Under the pieces are notes generated by a model. It ran no database searches and was not told the DNA's origin. It saw only the letters and a program-made list of their open reading frames with translations. A stretch of 64,000 nt of DNA from Mercurialis annua (Eukaryota > Streptophyta > Magnoliopsida > Malpighiales > Euphorbiaceae). Of this stretch, positions 55,235 to 64,000 are shown piece by piece; positions within the stretch are counted from its first letter, which is position 1; each line of letters begins with the position of its first letter. The translations under genes were made by a program, and so were the position numbers. The stretch is from contig NC_065571.1 in the NCBI RefSeq assembly GCF_937616625.2, positions 14,386,501-14,450,500 of the forward strand. Reading direction: 5' to 3'.

Positions 55235-55986
55235 ATGGCAGCAATTTATTTGGCAAAGAAAGCCTGCATCAATATTTCAAGAGCTTCTTCAACTTATTTT
55301 GATTCTGCCATCAGATTTTCTAAGCCATGCTTTTCTACTGCTTTTCAACATGCTCAGGTATATTAAATCCTTTCGGTTGAAGTAAAAATGAAAATGAAAA
55401 TTTAAACACTTTAAAAGATAGAATTTTTATTAAAATCTTAACATCAATTTAAATTATATAATAAAATTTAGATATCGTTCAAATATTTCAAGTATTTCAT
55501 CTGTTTATAAATTCCCTTCTAACCTTATAATTTATATTTTCAATATGTTATTTTGTCCAAATTCTATATTTATATTCTTAAAATACATTTTGTTGGAATA
55601 TAGATATGTTGTTTTTTAATTTTCAGGGTAGCAATTTTCAGGGTAGCAATGCAGTATCAGAAACACGCAAAAAGCAACAAGTTGCCGTCATCGACAACGA
55701 CGACGAAAACTCTACAACACAGTTTGTAGCTGATAGGGCAATAGAAGGGGTTAGAACAGCTACAGAAATTGCAGACGCTGTTGGAGATACAGCTAAAAAG
55801 GCAATGGATGGTGTTTGGCAAGCGGGAAAGGAAGCGAACCGGAAGGTTAGAGAGACGGTTAACGGTAACAATAACGAGGAGGACGCGGTTGTTGATGAGA
55901 TGCACAAGTTTGAAGGGCCTGTTGATACTGTAGAATATAGAAATGTGGAAACGAATGTTAATGAGGTATTGAAGAAAGCTAGTTGA
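55235..55986 (+). CDS. LEA-like, probably mitochondrial protein, two exons (160 aa)
   Basis: Exon 1 runs 55235-55357 (41 codons, ending CAG before GTATAT). The intron is 55358-55626, and exon 2 is 55627-55986, preceded by TTTTCAG; the phase is 0. The N-terminus MAAIYLAKKACINISRASS has no acidic residue for about 20 residues and is rich in Ala, Lys, Arg and Ser, as in mitochondrial presequences. The body is charged and low in hydrophobics, with the helix-forming block RTATEIADAVGDTAKKAMDG followed by VWQAGKEANRKVRETV. That resembles the 11-residue repeats of LEA group 3/4 proteins, which protect membranes and enzymes during drying and cold. The C-terminal DEMHKFEGPVDTVEYRNVE recalls small mitochondrial LEA-like proteins. 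Family assignment is by resemblance only. Two identical acceptor sites 15 bases apart could give a version lacking five residues. Confidence 0.8.
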
Positions 55987-56240
55987 ATGATGATATTGGA
56001 TGTTCAATTTTTTTTACTTGCTGAAGAAGTTAGGTTTAATATTCTATTAAACCTATGTGGTCTGTCGCTGTGGTTTAATTAATGATATCTTTCCGATTCA
56101 AAATTTCTTATCAAAATGTTAAGTTGGAGAAAAATAAATAAATATAAATCTTTCCGATTGTAAGTTTTTTTACTTGCTAAAGAAGTTAGGTTTAGTAGTG
56201 TATTAGACCTATTGTGTGATGTGGGTTGATGGCATGCTTG
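55987..56240 (+). repeat. Duplicated 3' flank of the LEA-like gene with hairpin
   Basis: A block beginning TTTTTTACTTGCTRAAGAAG occurs at about 56010 and again at about 56166, a period of ~156. The first copy contains a perfect 11-bp hairpin, TAGGTTTAATA-TTC-TATTAAACCTA (56031-56055). The second has the same structure with mismatches (56187-56211). It lies within the likely 3' untranslated region. Confidence 0.75.
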
Positions 56241-56890
56241 TCTTGGCCTGATAATTTGATATGTTTAGTTCGTTTTTTGTTCCCCAGAAATATGCTATGG
56301 AACCTGGTCACAAACCAAAAGTTGTATTATGAATTTAAAATTAAATTAAAACATTAAAATAGTGATACTATTATCTAATTTAGTTTCAATAAACTGAGTC
56401 TAAAATGATGGAACTAGTTAAACAAGAAAATTTTAAGGGAAAATTAGGAGAATACTTAAATTGTAACAATATTGGCATTCCTTAATTCAAAAGTTCCAAC
56501 TTGATTTCTTTACCTAAGCGTGTTAACTATTTATTTGTTTACTCTGCCACTTTTATTTGTACTCCATATTTACTTTACATGTTTTATAAGCAGCAAACAT
56601 CTTCTTTTTCTTCTACTTCTTCATCTTCTCAACTTATTTAATGAAAAATAACTAATAATTCAACAAATTAAATCGAAATCTTCATTTTATAATAATTTGA
56701 TTTCTGCAATTTACTATAATCTTTTTTAAATATATTACAAATTTCAATTTTAGTTTCTGATTCGCTCGAATTTTGAATTCATAATCAAATTGCTTCAAAT
56801 TTTACTTTGAATTCAGATCTAACAACCTTGATATTTTTCAAAAACAAAGAAAACTATAAATTTTTAATTTATTTGTTCTCATTAAAAACC
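56241..56890. other. Unassigned AT-rich DNA
   Basis: No gene was recognised. The block around 56535-56580 (TTTATTTGTACTCC) has an inverted partner near 57975-57995 (GGAGTACAACTAAAA), hinting that 56.4-58.1 kb may be one non-autonomous element, but no target duplication was found. Confidence 0.35.
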
Positions 56891-57420
56891 TGTTAAAAAC
56901 GGTTTCAAACAGTTTGAAACACAGTTTCAAATGCAGTTTCAAACGGTTTCAAACGGTTTTTAAAAGATATATTTATTATCATTTAAAAAAATTATACAAT
57001 GGTTTCAAACAGTTTCAAAATACAGTTTCAAACCGTTTACAAAGGTTTCGAACAATATAAAACAGTTTTAAACCGTTTACAAAGATCTCAAACAGTTTAA
57101 AACAGTTTCAAAAAAAAAAAAACACTTTCAAACAGTCTAAAAAATAACAGTTTCAAACAGTATCAAAAAGTTTCAAACCGTTTAGAAAAATCTCAAACAG
57201 TCTAAAACAATTTCTAAAAAACACTTTATAAAAGTCTAAAAAAATAACAGGTTCAAACCGTTTACAAAGGTCTCAAATAGTCTAAAACAATTTCTAACAA
57301 ATACTTTCAAACAGTTTAAAAATAACAGTTTTAAACAGTTTCACATAGTATAAAACATTTTACATAGGTTTCGAACAGTATAAAACAATTTCGAAAAAAA
57401 CAGTTTTAAATGATTTCTAA
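56891..57420. repeat. Degenerate minisatellite of AAACAGTTTC / AAACGGTTTC words
   Basis: About thirty copies of a 10- to 14-base word, GTTTCAAACAGTTTMAAAC and variants, cover 530 bases. The word is close to its own reverse complement (GTTTGAAAC against GTTTCAAAC), so the array can fold on itself in many registers. Confidence 0.85.
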
Positions 57421-57540
57421 AATTAATTAAAAATGTTTGAAAATCAAGTCAAAACATCATTAATGAAAAAAATGACGATTTTTTCGAAAAAAGTTGAAAA
57501 AAAACTCCAGAAAACGATACTATAATAATTTAAAACAACA

Positions 57541-57915
57541 TAGAAAGAAAGAAGAAGAAGAAGAAGAAGAAGAAGAAGAAAAAGGAGAAGAAATTTTTTA
57601 TCTATCAGCCATCATATTATTCCTTAAACTCATTCACAATTAGCAAAAAAAAAAAGACGACGAAAAAAAATTACAGAAAGAAGAAGAAGAAGAAGAAGAA
57701 ATTTCTCATCTACCAGCCATCATATTATCTCTTAAACTCATTCACAATTAGCAAAAAAAAAGACGAAGAAAAAAAAATTACAGAAAGAAGAAGAAAAAGA
57801 AGAAGAAAAAGGAGTAAAGAGAAAAAGTTGCAAAGGAAAATAAAAGAAAAAAACGAAGAAGAAGGAGGAAAAGAAAAAAGAGAAAAAGAAGAGAAAAATA
57901 GAGAAGAGAGAAAAA
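57541..57915. repeat. GAA/AAGAAG purine tracts with ~108-bp duplication
   Basis: Pure purine GAAGAAG stretches alternate with a block CAGCCATCATATTAT...CATTCACAATTAGC that occurs at about 57606 and 57713 (period ~108). The Phe-rich minus-strand ORF at 57738-57998 is only the translated purine tract. Confidence 0.85.
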
Positions 57916-58204
57916 AATGAGATATACATGTGCTTAAAAGAAGAAGAGTAAAAATGTAAATAAATTATTTTGCTAACTGGGAGTACAACTAAAACCAATT
58001 AAAAAATTTCAATATCTAAATTTTTAAAATTGAGATATTGAAAACAAATAAGTTTAAAAAGAGAGTTTTTTGTGCAAATTTTTTAAATTTTAATAGCCAA
58101 CAAAAACCATATAAAATGACATAGGAAGCGAACTACTATACTTATTTTTACAGGCGTTGTAGTCATTTTTTTTACTAATAATGATTTATATTAGAGGAAA
58201 TTAC
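57916..58204. other. Unassigned spacer before the LINE
   Basis: AT-rich. At its right edge lies a 9-bp hairpin, ATTACACCC-CAT-GGGTGTAAT (about 58200-58220), next to the place where LINE coding sequence begins. Confidence 0.45.
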
Positions 58205-58219
58205 ACCCCATGGGTGTAA

Positions 58220-58411
58220 TTGTACAGTCCGACTCCGATGATAGCAGGAAGTAGGGGGAAAAGAAAGGAAGCTATCATGGGAGTAGATGAGGTGGTAAGA
58301 ATGGAAATTGATCAGGGGTCTGTTCAGAAAAAACAGAAAGAGAATAACGACGTGATAAACGTTTTATTATCGGCCGACTCGGTATCTGACCGAGTCCGCC
58401 GGTCGCAATGA
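58220..58411 (+). pseudogene. C-terminal tail of LINE ORF1
   Basis: A lysine- and glutamate-rich segment (RGKRKEAIMGVDEVVRMEID, then QKKQKENNDV) runs into the stop TGA at 58409-58411. That stop overlaps the ATG of ORF2 in ATGA. The nucleic-acid-binding zinc knuckle expected upstream is missing because of the 5' truncation. The first true ATG in frame is at 58238; the frame itself is open further left. Identification rests on position. Confidence 0.55.
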
Positions 58412-60060
58412 ATCACTTATTCTGGAACTGTAGAGGTTTGGGAAATCCTCGGACAGTCAGGTATCTACGTTGTCTAGTACAACGGTATTCCCCTAGCTTA
58501 GTTTTTCTATCTGAAACTAAGTTAGTAAAAGCTAAGATAGATTGTATTTTTCAAACTTTCGGTTATGATACTGTAGTCGTTGATAGTGTGGGTAATGGTG
58601 GTGGATTAGTGGTTGGATGGAAGGAAGGTGTCTCTGCTAATCTCAGGTCTATGTCTGCAAATCATATAGACTTGGATGTTAAACTGTCTCGTGGAGATGA
58701 CGTGTGGAGGTTTACGGGTTTTTATGGTTTCCCTTCGGAAACTGATAAATTCAAATCGTGGGATCTTCTGGCAAAGTTGGGGTCAGAAAGTCATGGTGCC
58801 TGGCTAATTGGAGGAGATTTTAATGAGATTCTTTGGCAAAAAGAAAGAGTGGGCGGTAGGCATAGGGAGGAGCGGAAAATGCAGGCTTTCAGAGAAGTTT
58901 TAGCAAATTGCAATCTTCGCGATTTGGGGTTCAAGGGCAGCCAATTTACGTGGAGTAGAGGGAATGGAGATAGAGAGCTGATTTTTGAAAGACTTGATCG
59001 TATAGTGGGGAATGGGGAGTGGAGTACCCTCTTTCCTAATTATTATGCTCTAACGCTGTTGCGGAAAAACTCTGACCATGCCCCAATTCTTCTTGAGTCG
59101 TCTAATCGGAGAGCCGTTCATAGAAGGAGAAAGAAGGTTGCTCGTTTTGAATCAATGTGGATCAGAAGGGACGATTGCGAAAATGTCATCAAAGCTTCTT
59201 GGAATACTACGAATGGGGCTTTGCTTCCGATGTGCGATAGAACCAGCTCTTATATGAATGATTTACAGGTTTGGAACAAAGATGTTGTTGGGAACCTGTC
59301 AGAAAAAATTCAAAGGAAGAGGAAGCAACTCCTTGGGCTTCAACAAAATGCAGCTAATCGGAGCCAATATCAGCAGATTCGTTGCGTAGAAGGTGAACTT
59401 GACGAGCTCCTCAGATGTGAAGAAACTCTTTGGATGCAGCGATCTAAGGCTTTATGGCTAAAAGATGGCGACAAAAATACTGCTTATTTTCACCAAAAAG
59501 CTAGCCAACGCAAACGTCGAAATCACATTGATGGGTTGTTCAATTCAGATGGAATTTGGTGCGAGGGAGAAAATGAAATTAATGGCGCAGCTACAGCTTA
59601 TTTTCAGCAACTTTTTACTTCATCAAACCCGACGAATATGGGTGGTGCTCTAGCGGGGATAAGCAAAACTTTGTCGACAGATAGTATTCATCTTCTGAGC
59701 AGTCAGTATACGAGAGAAGAAGTAGTTAGAGCCATAAATCAAATGCATTCCCATAAGGCTCCGGGACCAGACGGTATGTCTCCGTTGTTTTATCAAAAGT
59801 TTTGGCATGTAGTTGGTGAAGACGTGTGCCGTTTTGTTCTAAATATATTACATGGTGCTCCTTTCCCGGAAAATTTAAATCATACCCATATCGTGCTTAT
59901 TCCTAAAGTCAAAAATCCGGAAACCATGAAAGACTTTAGACCCATTAGCCTGTGCAATGTTTTGTATAAAATTGTGTCCAAGGTGATTACAAACAGGCTG
60001 CAAAATGTTCTTCCAGAGATTATTTCCCAAACTCAAAGCGCTTTTGTAAAGGCAGGCTAA
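58408..60060 (+). pseudogene. LINE ORF2 part 1: APE-type endonuclease and start of reverse transcriptase
   Basis: Residues 1-230 are an apurinic/apyrimidinic-type endonuclease that nicks target DNA. Visible catalytic motifs are WNCRG near residue 7, SETK near 36, GGDFNEI near 137 and SDHAPIL near 222. Residues 230-440 are the linker, ending WMQRSKALWLKDGDKNTAYF. From 448 the polymerase starts with HKAPGPDGMSPLFY and continues through DFRPISLCNVLYKIVSK near 510. The frame ends at 60060 because one G is missing in the run near 60048-60053. The next frame continues the same protein without other loss, so the shift is a point lesion or a sequencing error. The endonuclease domain is fully open. 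Confidence 0.88.
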
Positions 60061-61214
60061 TCTCTGATAACATCCTGGTTGCGTTCGAAAGTTTTCACAA
60101 AGGAAAAAAGGGGTACATGGCAATGAAGCTGGATATGAGCAAGGCCTATGATAGAGTAGAATGGTGTTTTTTGGAAACCGTCAAGAACAAAATGGGTTTC
60201 CCGACTCAAGTTGTCTCTTTAATCATGAAGTGTATAACATCTGTGTCTTTCTCCATTATGATTAACCGCGTCCCCCAGAGCAAATTTTCGCCTCATCGTG
60301 GCCTCAGACAAGGTGATCCTCTATCGCCTTTTCTTTTTATTATGTGCGCAGAAGCTTTTTTAGGCTTGTTTACTAATGCGGTCTCGGAAGGAAAAATTCA
60401 TGGGATTCGGATTGCTCGGTCAGCCCCGGTTGTATCACATTTATTTTTCGCGGATGATTCAATTATATTTGCTAGAGCATCGGAGAAAGAAGCAAAGGAA
60501 ATTCAAAGTATTATCAAATGTTATGAAGACGCATCGGGACAAGTTATTAATTTTAATAAAACAGCAATTTCGTTTAGCCGGAATATTTCGATGAGGGCTA
60601 AGAGAGGAATCTCTAATCTGTTACGGGTCCGGAGTGTTGTTCACCATGATAGATATCTTGGCCTTCCCACTTTTGTCGGTCGTTCTAAGCGTGAGATTTT
60701 TAATATTTTCCTTGAGCGTGTTTGGAAGAAATTGAGTAGTTGGAAAGAAAAGACTCTATCAAAAGCGGCGAAAGAAGTTCTTCTCAAGTCTGTGATTCAA
60801 GCTATTCCGACATATACGATGAGTGTCTTCAAAATGCCGCTCAATATTTGTAGTGAGTTTCAAAGTTTAATGGCAAAATTTTGGTGGAAAAATGGTTCTA
60901 GTGAAAGAGGTATGCATTGGGTTGGTTGGGAAAAGTTGTGTCGGTCGAAGTCAAGTGGTGGTCTGGGTTTTCAAAATATTGCCGCTTTTAATTCAGCCAT
61001 GCTTGCTAAACAAGGTTGGCGGCTTCTTCATGAGGAGAATTCATTAGTTGCTCAGGTTCTTAAAGCTCGATACTACCCGCGTCACTCTTTTCTTGAAGCA
61101 AAACTAAAACCAGGTGCGAGTTACACTTGGCGTAGTATTCACGGAGCCATCCCGCTGCTGAAGCGCGGTGTTCGCTGGAAAGTTGGTGATGGTACTCAGA
61201 TTAGAGTATTTTGA
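60061..61214 (+). pseudogene. LINE ORF2 part 2: reverse transcriptase core
   Basis: In the next frame the polymerase continues with MAMKLDMSKAYDRVEW (first catalytic Asp), RGLRQGDPLSPFLF, and HLFFADDSIIFARA (catalytic DD), then GQVINFNKTAISF and RYLGLPTFVGR. It ends with the post-polymerase block AKFWWKNGSSERGMHW and SYTWRSIHGAIPLL. The stop TGA at 61212 replaces a sense codon before DPWL. All polymerase catalytic residues are present. The first ATG of this open piece is at 60117, but the coding frame starts left of it. Confidence 0.85.
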
Positions 61215-61645
61215 GATCCTTGGCTTCAGAGGGAGGGTCTGTTTTATGCCAATCCGAAGAATGCCGATGTCAATATGGAGATGACTGTTAGTGAGTTATT
61301 TAATCTGCATGGGCATGGTTGGAACGTGCAGATGGTTGAGGAGTCTTGTTGTCCTGTTGATGCTGAATTCATCAAAAATTATACTGCCGGCAATCAGCAA
61401 CCAGGGACAAATTAATTTGGCATTTTTCTCCGAATGGGTTTTATTCTGTTAAGAGAGCTTATCACCTAGAGATTAGTGGGTCTAGCAATCCTAAATCGTC
61501 TATGGCTACAGGTACAGGAATGTCTTTCTCTTGGAATAACATTGGAAATTAAATATTCCCCCTAAAATTAAGCATTTTGTGTGGCGTGTTTTGTTGTATA
61601 GTCTTCCTACGAAAAGCGCAATTCATCATCGGTTAAAGTTGGGAG
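61215..61645 (+). pseudogene. LINE ORF2 part 3: damaged zinc-binding region
   Basis: The three forward frames carry DPWLQREGLFYANP, then HFSPNGFYSVKRAYHL, then FPPKIKHFVWRVLLYSLPTKSAIHHRL, the usual order between polymerase and RNase H. At least two frame breaks separate them. The first half of the C-C-H-C cluster seems deleted at about 61645, where the sequence jumps to DHVFKDCNCVRGIWF. Confidence 0.75.
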
Positions 61646-62485
61646 ATGTCGCTAGACCACGTTTTTAAAGATTGTAATTGTGTGCGGGGAATTTGGTTTG
61701 CTAGCCCGTTAGGCCTTGACACTAATCAATTGCAAGAGGGGGGTTTCCTTGCTTGGGCGAATTTGTACCGGAATCGTTTTGATAATGATAACATTGAATA
61801 TTTCTGGCGTCTCTGTTGGGCGATATGGTTCTCCCGCAACCAGCTATGTTTCAACAGTAATGCTATGCCTTGGGATATTGTGTTAAGGCTTGCCCGCAAC
61901 ACGTTGTTTGATTTTCAGCAGATCAATAGCGCTAGTCAAAAATCGTCAAACATCACGGTGAAAACCTGGTCTAGACCTGAGGAGGGTTGGATAAAACTGA
62001 ATACAGATGCAGGTAATTTCAGAGATGGTTTTTGGGGCATGGGATGTGTTAGTCGTGATAGTGCTGGTCAAGTTATGATGGCAGGTTGTGTGAAGAAACA
62101 GACAGGTTCAGAGATTATTATGGCTGAGGCGGAAGCCCTTTTATGGGGTCTCAAAGCAGCTAAGGATTGTTCCTTTTCGAAAATAATTGTGGAGAGTGAT
62201 AATGCAACTCTCATTTCTGCTCTGCAGAATGAAACTCAGATCATCTCTGAGCTTGGTGATGTCCTGGATAATATCAGGGTCATTGCTTCTTGTTTTGTGC
62301 AGCTGCAATGGAGGAAGGTCTCTCGTGATGCTAATAAGCTGGCCCATGGTTTAGCCGCTGCAGCTGTTATCGAAGAGGAGAAATTTTGGATTGACGACCT
62401 GCCAGTTGAGCTCCAAGATATTTGGAATTCTGATTTGCAGAAGGGAAATGCTGTTAACTTATCTTTAAGTTCTAGTTTGTTTTAG
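61646..62485 (+). pseudogene. LINE ORF2 part 4: RNase H (RVT_3) domain
   Basis: The open frame carries the end of the zinc-binding region (HVFKDCNCVRGIW), then an RNase H fold with the four expected acidic positions: LNTDAG (about 117), AEAEALLWGL (about 161), ESDNATLI (about 182) and SRDANKLAHGLA (about 228). A tail with WIDDLPVELQDIW follows. The enzyme would remove the RNA strand during target-primed reverse transcription. It is cut off from the polymerase by the lesions upstream. Confidence 0.85.
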
Positions 62486-62586
62486 TTTTTCTGGCTTTGC
62501 TAGTTGCTTTTGTTCCATAAAAAAAAAAACTAGTAAACTGCTAAGTTGTAGGTTTAAATTTTTTTACAAACATTTATTTGTTTTAA

Positions 62587-62904
62587 GGGTTAATTACAGA
62601 TAAAATCACCACCTTTACACGAATTTTTAAAAATAACACGACCTTTAAAACGTGTCAATTCAGGACATCACCTTTCATTTTTTTTCAAAAATAACATGAG
62701 CACGTTTTTAGACAAAATTTTGCTGACTTGGACACCAAATGAGAGTGCCACGTGTCATGTCACGTCAGCAAAAACGCCATTAAAAATGTGCCCATGTTGT
62801 TTTTGAAAAAAAATGAAAGGTGGTGCCCTGAATTGCCACGTTTTAAAAGTCGTGTTATTTTTGCAATTTCGTATATAGGTGATGATTTTATATCTATTTA
62901 ACCC
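62587..62904. mobile_element. 318-bp foldback MITE family, copy 3 (318 bp)
   Basis: A perfect 9-bp target duplication, TTGTTTTAA, lies at 62578-62586 and 62905-62913. It begins GGGTTAATTACAGATAAAAT and ends ATTTAACCC. The central motifs CCACGTGTC and TCACGTCA are kept. It sits ~55 bases behind the LINE poly(A) tail. Confidence 0.92.
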
Positions 62905-62913
62905 TTGTTTTAA

Positions 62914-64000
62914 TTATTAAAAACAAAATTGTACAATCTCTAGAAAATTACTTTGCCAAAAGCTACAACTTCAACCGTACCTCTTTTTTTTTACTCTTTT
63001 TTTTTCCTTCAAAATCATGTTTTTTTTTTATGCAGGTGATCATTTAGATGCTTATATTTGACACTATGTCTTTATTTATATTGTTATATCTTTTATTACA
63101 TTATGTATCCACTAAATAGTATTGTAATCATTATAATATTAAAATTTTTTTATGTACTAATCTCTTTATTTTTTCAAATATTTTTAAATGCCATTTTTGT
63201 CAAATTCATATTTTTATTTATTACATTTATTTTGTTGTTTATAAATATTTTTAAATTTTGATATGTTAGTAATTTTTTTATTTTTTATTCTATCTTGTTT
63301 ATTTAATTTTTTTCATTTGAATTTTATAATTTTCATTTTTATATTTTAATTTATCTATATCTTTTATTTTTTATTAACATAATGAATATTAAAATAAATT
63401 TATTCTTAACAAGTTTAAATTAAGTATACACACCAACTTGCTTATGGAGTACATGATTAATATTAGTAATTATATTTTATTATTTTACACATTTTTTTTA
63501 TAATTAAATACTTAATATATTTTGATTTGTTTTTTTTATTTGTAAATTTATAACCTAATTTTAGACACTTGTCTTTAATAATTAAACACTTGTTCTTTCA
63601 ATTTTTTTTTTAATTTAGATATTTGTCTTCTATAGTAAACCTTATCATTTTGACACTAGAGTTTTGAGCGCGAAACAAACCCTTCATGGGCGCGGCATGT
63701 TAAAAAAAGTTGAAACCCTGATTGACCGTTGAAGGATCTCGTGCGTGATACAAGCATCACGAGTGCAATAAATTGGACAGTTGAAGACTCAGCAAATATA
63801 TATCAGAAGCCCCAATAAAGTGATGACATGTGGCACTAGCCGTTGGAATGTTTTCCAGCAAGGCATATGTCGCAGGTGCAACATAAGGGTAGTGGGCGCG
63901 ACCGTTCTATTTCCTGCAAAATTACTTTTTTCGTTAGTGCTTTGTTTGCAGTTTGCAATAGGTATAAATATAAACCCGTTTGCAATTTTTCAAGACTAAT
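62914..64000. other. Unassigned, very AT-rich, then a less AT-rich end
   Basis: From 62914 to about 63640 the DNA is strongly T-rich on the plus strand, with no gene (the ORF at 63058-63261 is low-complexity). From 63650 the composition is more balanced. The short ORF at 63781-63999 runs to the window edge and shows no domain, so a feature may continue beyond it. Confidence 0.4.

Larger units (their letters stand above)
58205..62530 (+). mobile_element. L1-type LINE, 5'-truncated in ORF1, with poly(A) tail
   Basis: The order is the tail of ORF1, then ORF2 with endonuclease, reverse transcriptase, zinc-binding region and RNase H, then a short 3' end and an A-run at 62519-62530. It is the longest LINE in the window. 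One base loss, one stop and damage in the zinc region inactivate ORF2. I could not find a target duplication. The left limit is set where the coding frame starts and is approximate. Confidence 0.88.

Noticed and set aside
57738..57998. 86-aa Phe-rich minus-strand ORF that looks like a membrane protein
   Set aside because: It is the translation of the GAA/AAGAAG purine tract read in reverse.
1..64000. Canonical tRNA, rRNA or snoRNA genes
   Set aside because: I found no cloverleaf with paired boxes other than the SINE and the tRNA-complementary primer sites.

Overview
This is nuclear DNA of a flowering plant, almost certainly a eudicot. The base composition is AT-rich. There are plant-type LTR retrotransposons, L1-like LINEs with an RNase H domain, Helitron ends and many small Mutator-type elements, plus two genes with eudicot-like products. 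I cannot name the species. The window is a gene-poor, repeat-dense intergenic region. Only two host protein genes are convincing: a single-exon DUF4228/PADRE-type gene at 45142-45687 (+), and a two-exon, probably mitochondrial LEA-like gene at 55235-55986 (+).

Left part (1-11.5 kb): a 975-bp non-autonomous Mutator-like element with a perfect 9-bp target duplication carries a GC-rich palindrome cassette. Then come two related solo LTRs (1809-4526 and 7138-9687). The second split the LTR of an old Tat/Ogre-like retroelement relic, whose 3' end is present as a recent ~752-bp tandem duplication.

Centre-left (11556-26355): the largest structure is an Athila-like retrotransposon in the form LTR-internal-LTR-internal-LTR. 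All three LTRs are 1650 bp and both internal regions are 4925 bp. One 5-bp target duplication (GCGAA) brackets the whole 14.8 kb. Each internal region has an intact 991-codon ORF with gag, protease and only the C-terminal tail of integrase. No reverse transcriptase is present, so the element must be mobilised in trans.

Centre (27-43 kb): two Helitrons lie head to tail. They are followed by a Mutator-type MITE, a 5'-truncated LINE on the minus strand with a perfect 13-bp target duplication, a decayed Ty1/copia relic, and the 3' half of a second Tat/Ogre-like element. That last element has an antisense, apparently spliced plant-mobile-domain gene, hypervariable tandem repeats, an 18-bp perfect hairpin just before the polypurine tract, and an LTR into which an hAT MITE inserted.

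Right part (43-64 kb): several MITEs, a tRNA-derived SINE and the PADRE gene, which has a MITE 45 bp behind its stop codon. Next is a nested stack: a minus-strand solo LTR interrupted by another solo LTR and by two copies of one 318-bp MITE family. It is followed by the LEA-like gene, a region of AAACSGTTT-type minisatellite and GAA repeats, a long LINE with a frameshifted ORF2, and a third copy of the 318-bp MITE.

The most unusual pattern is that several unrelated elements each contain a compact cluster of short palindromes built from one word private to that element, set in otherwise AT-rich DNA. All boundaries and counts were read by eye.
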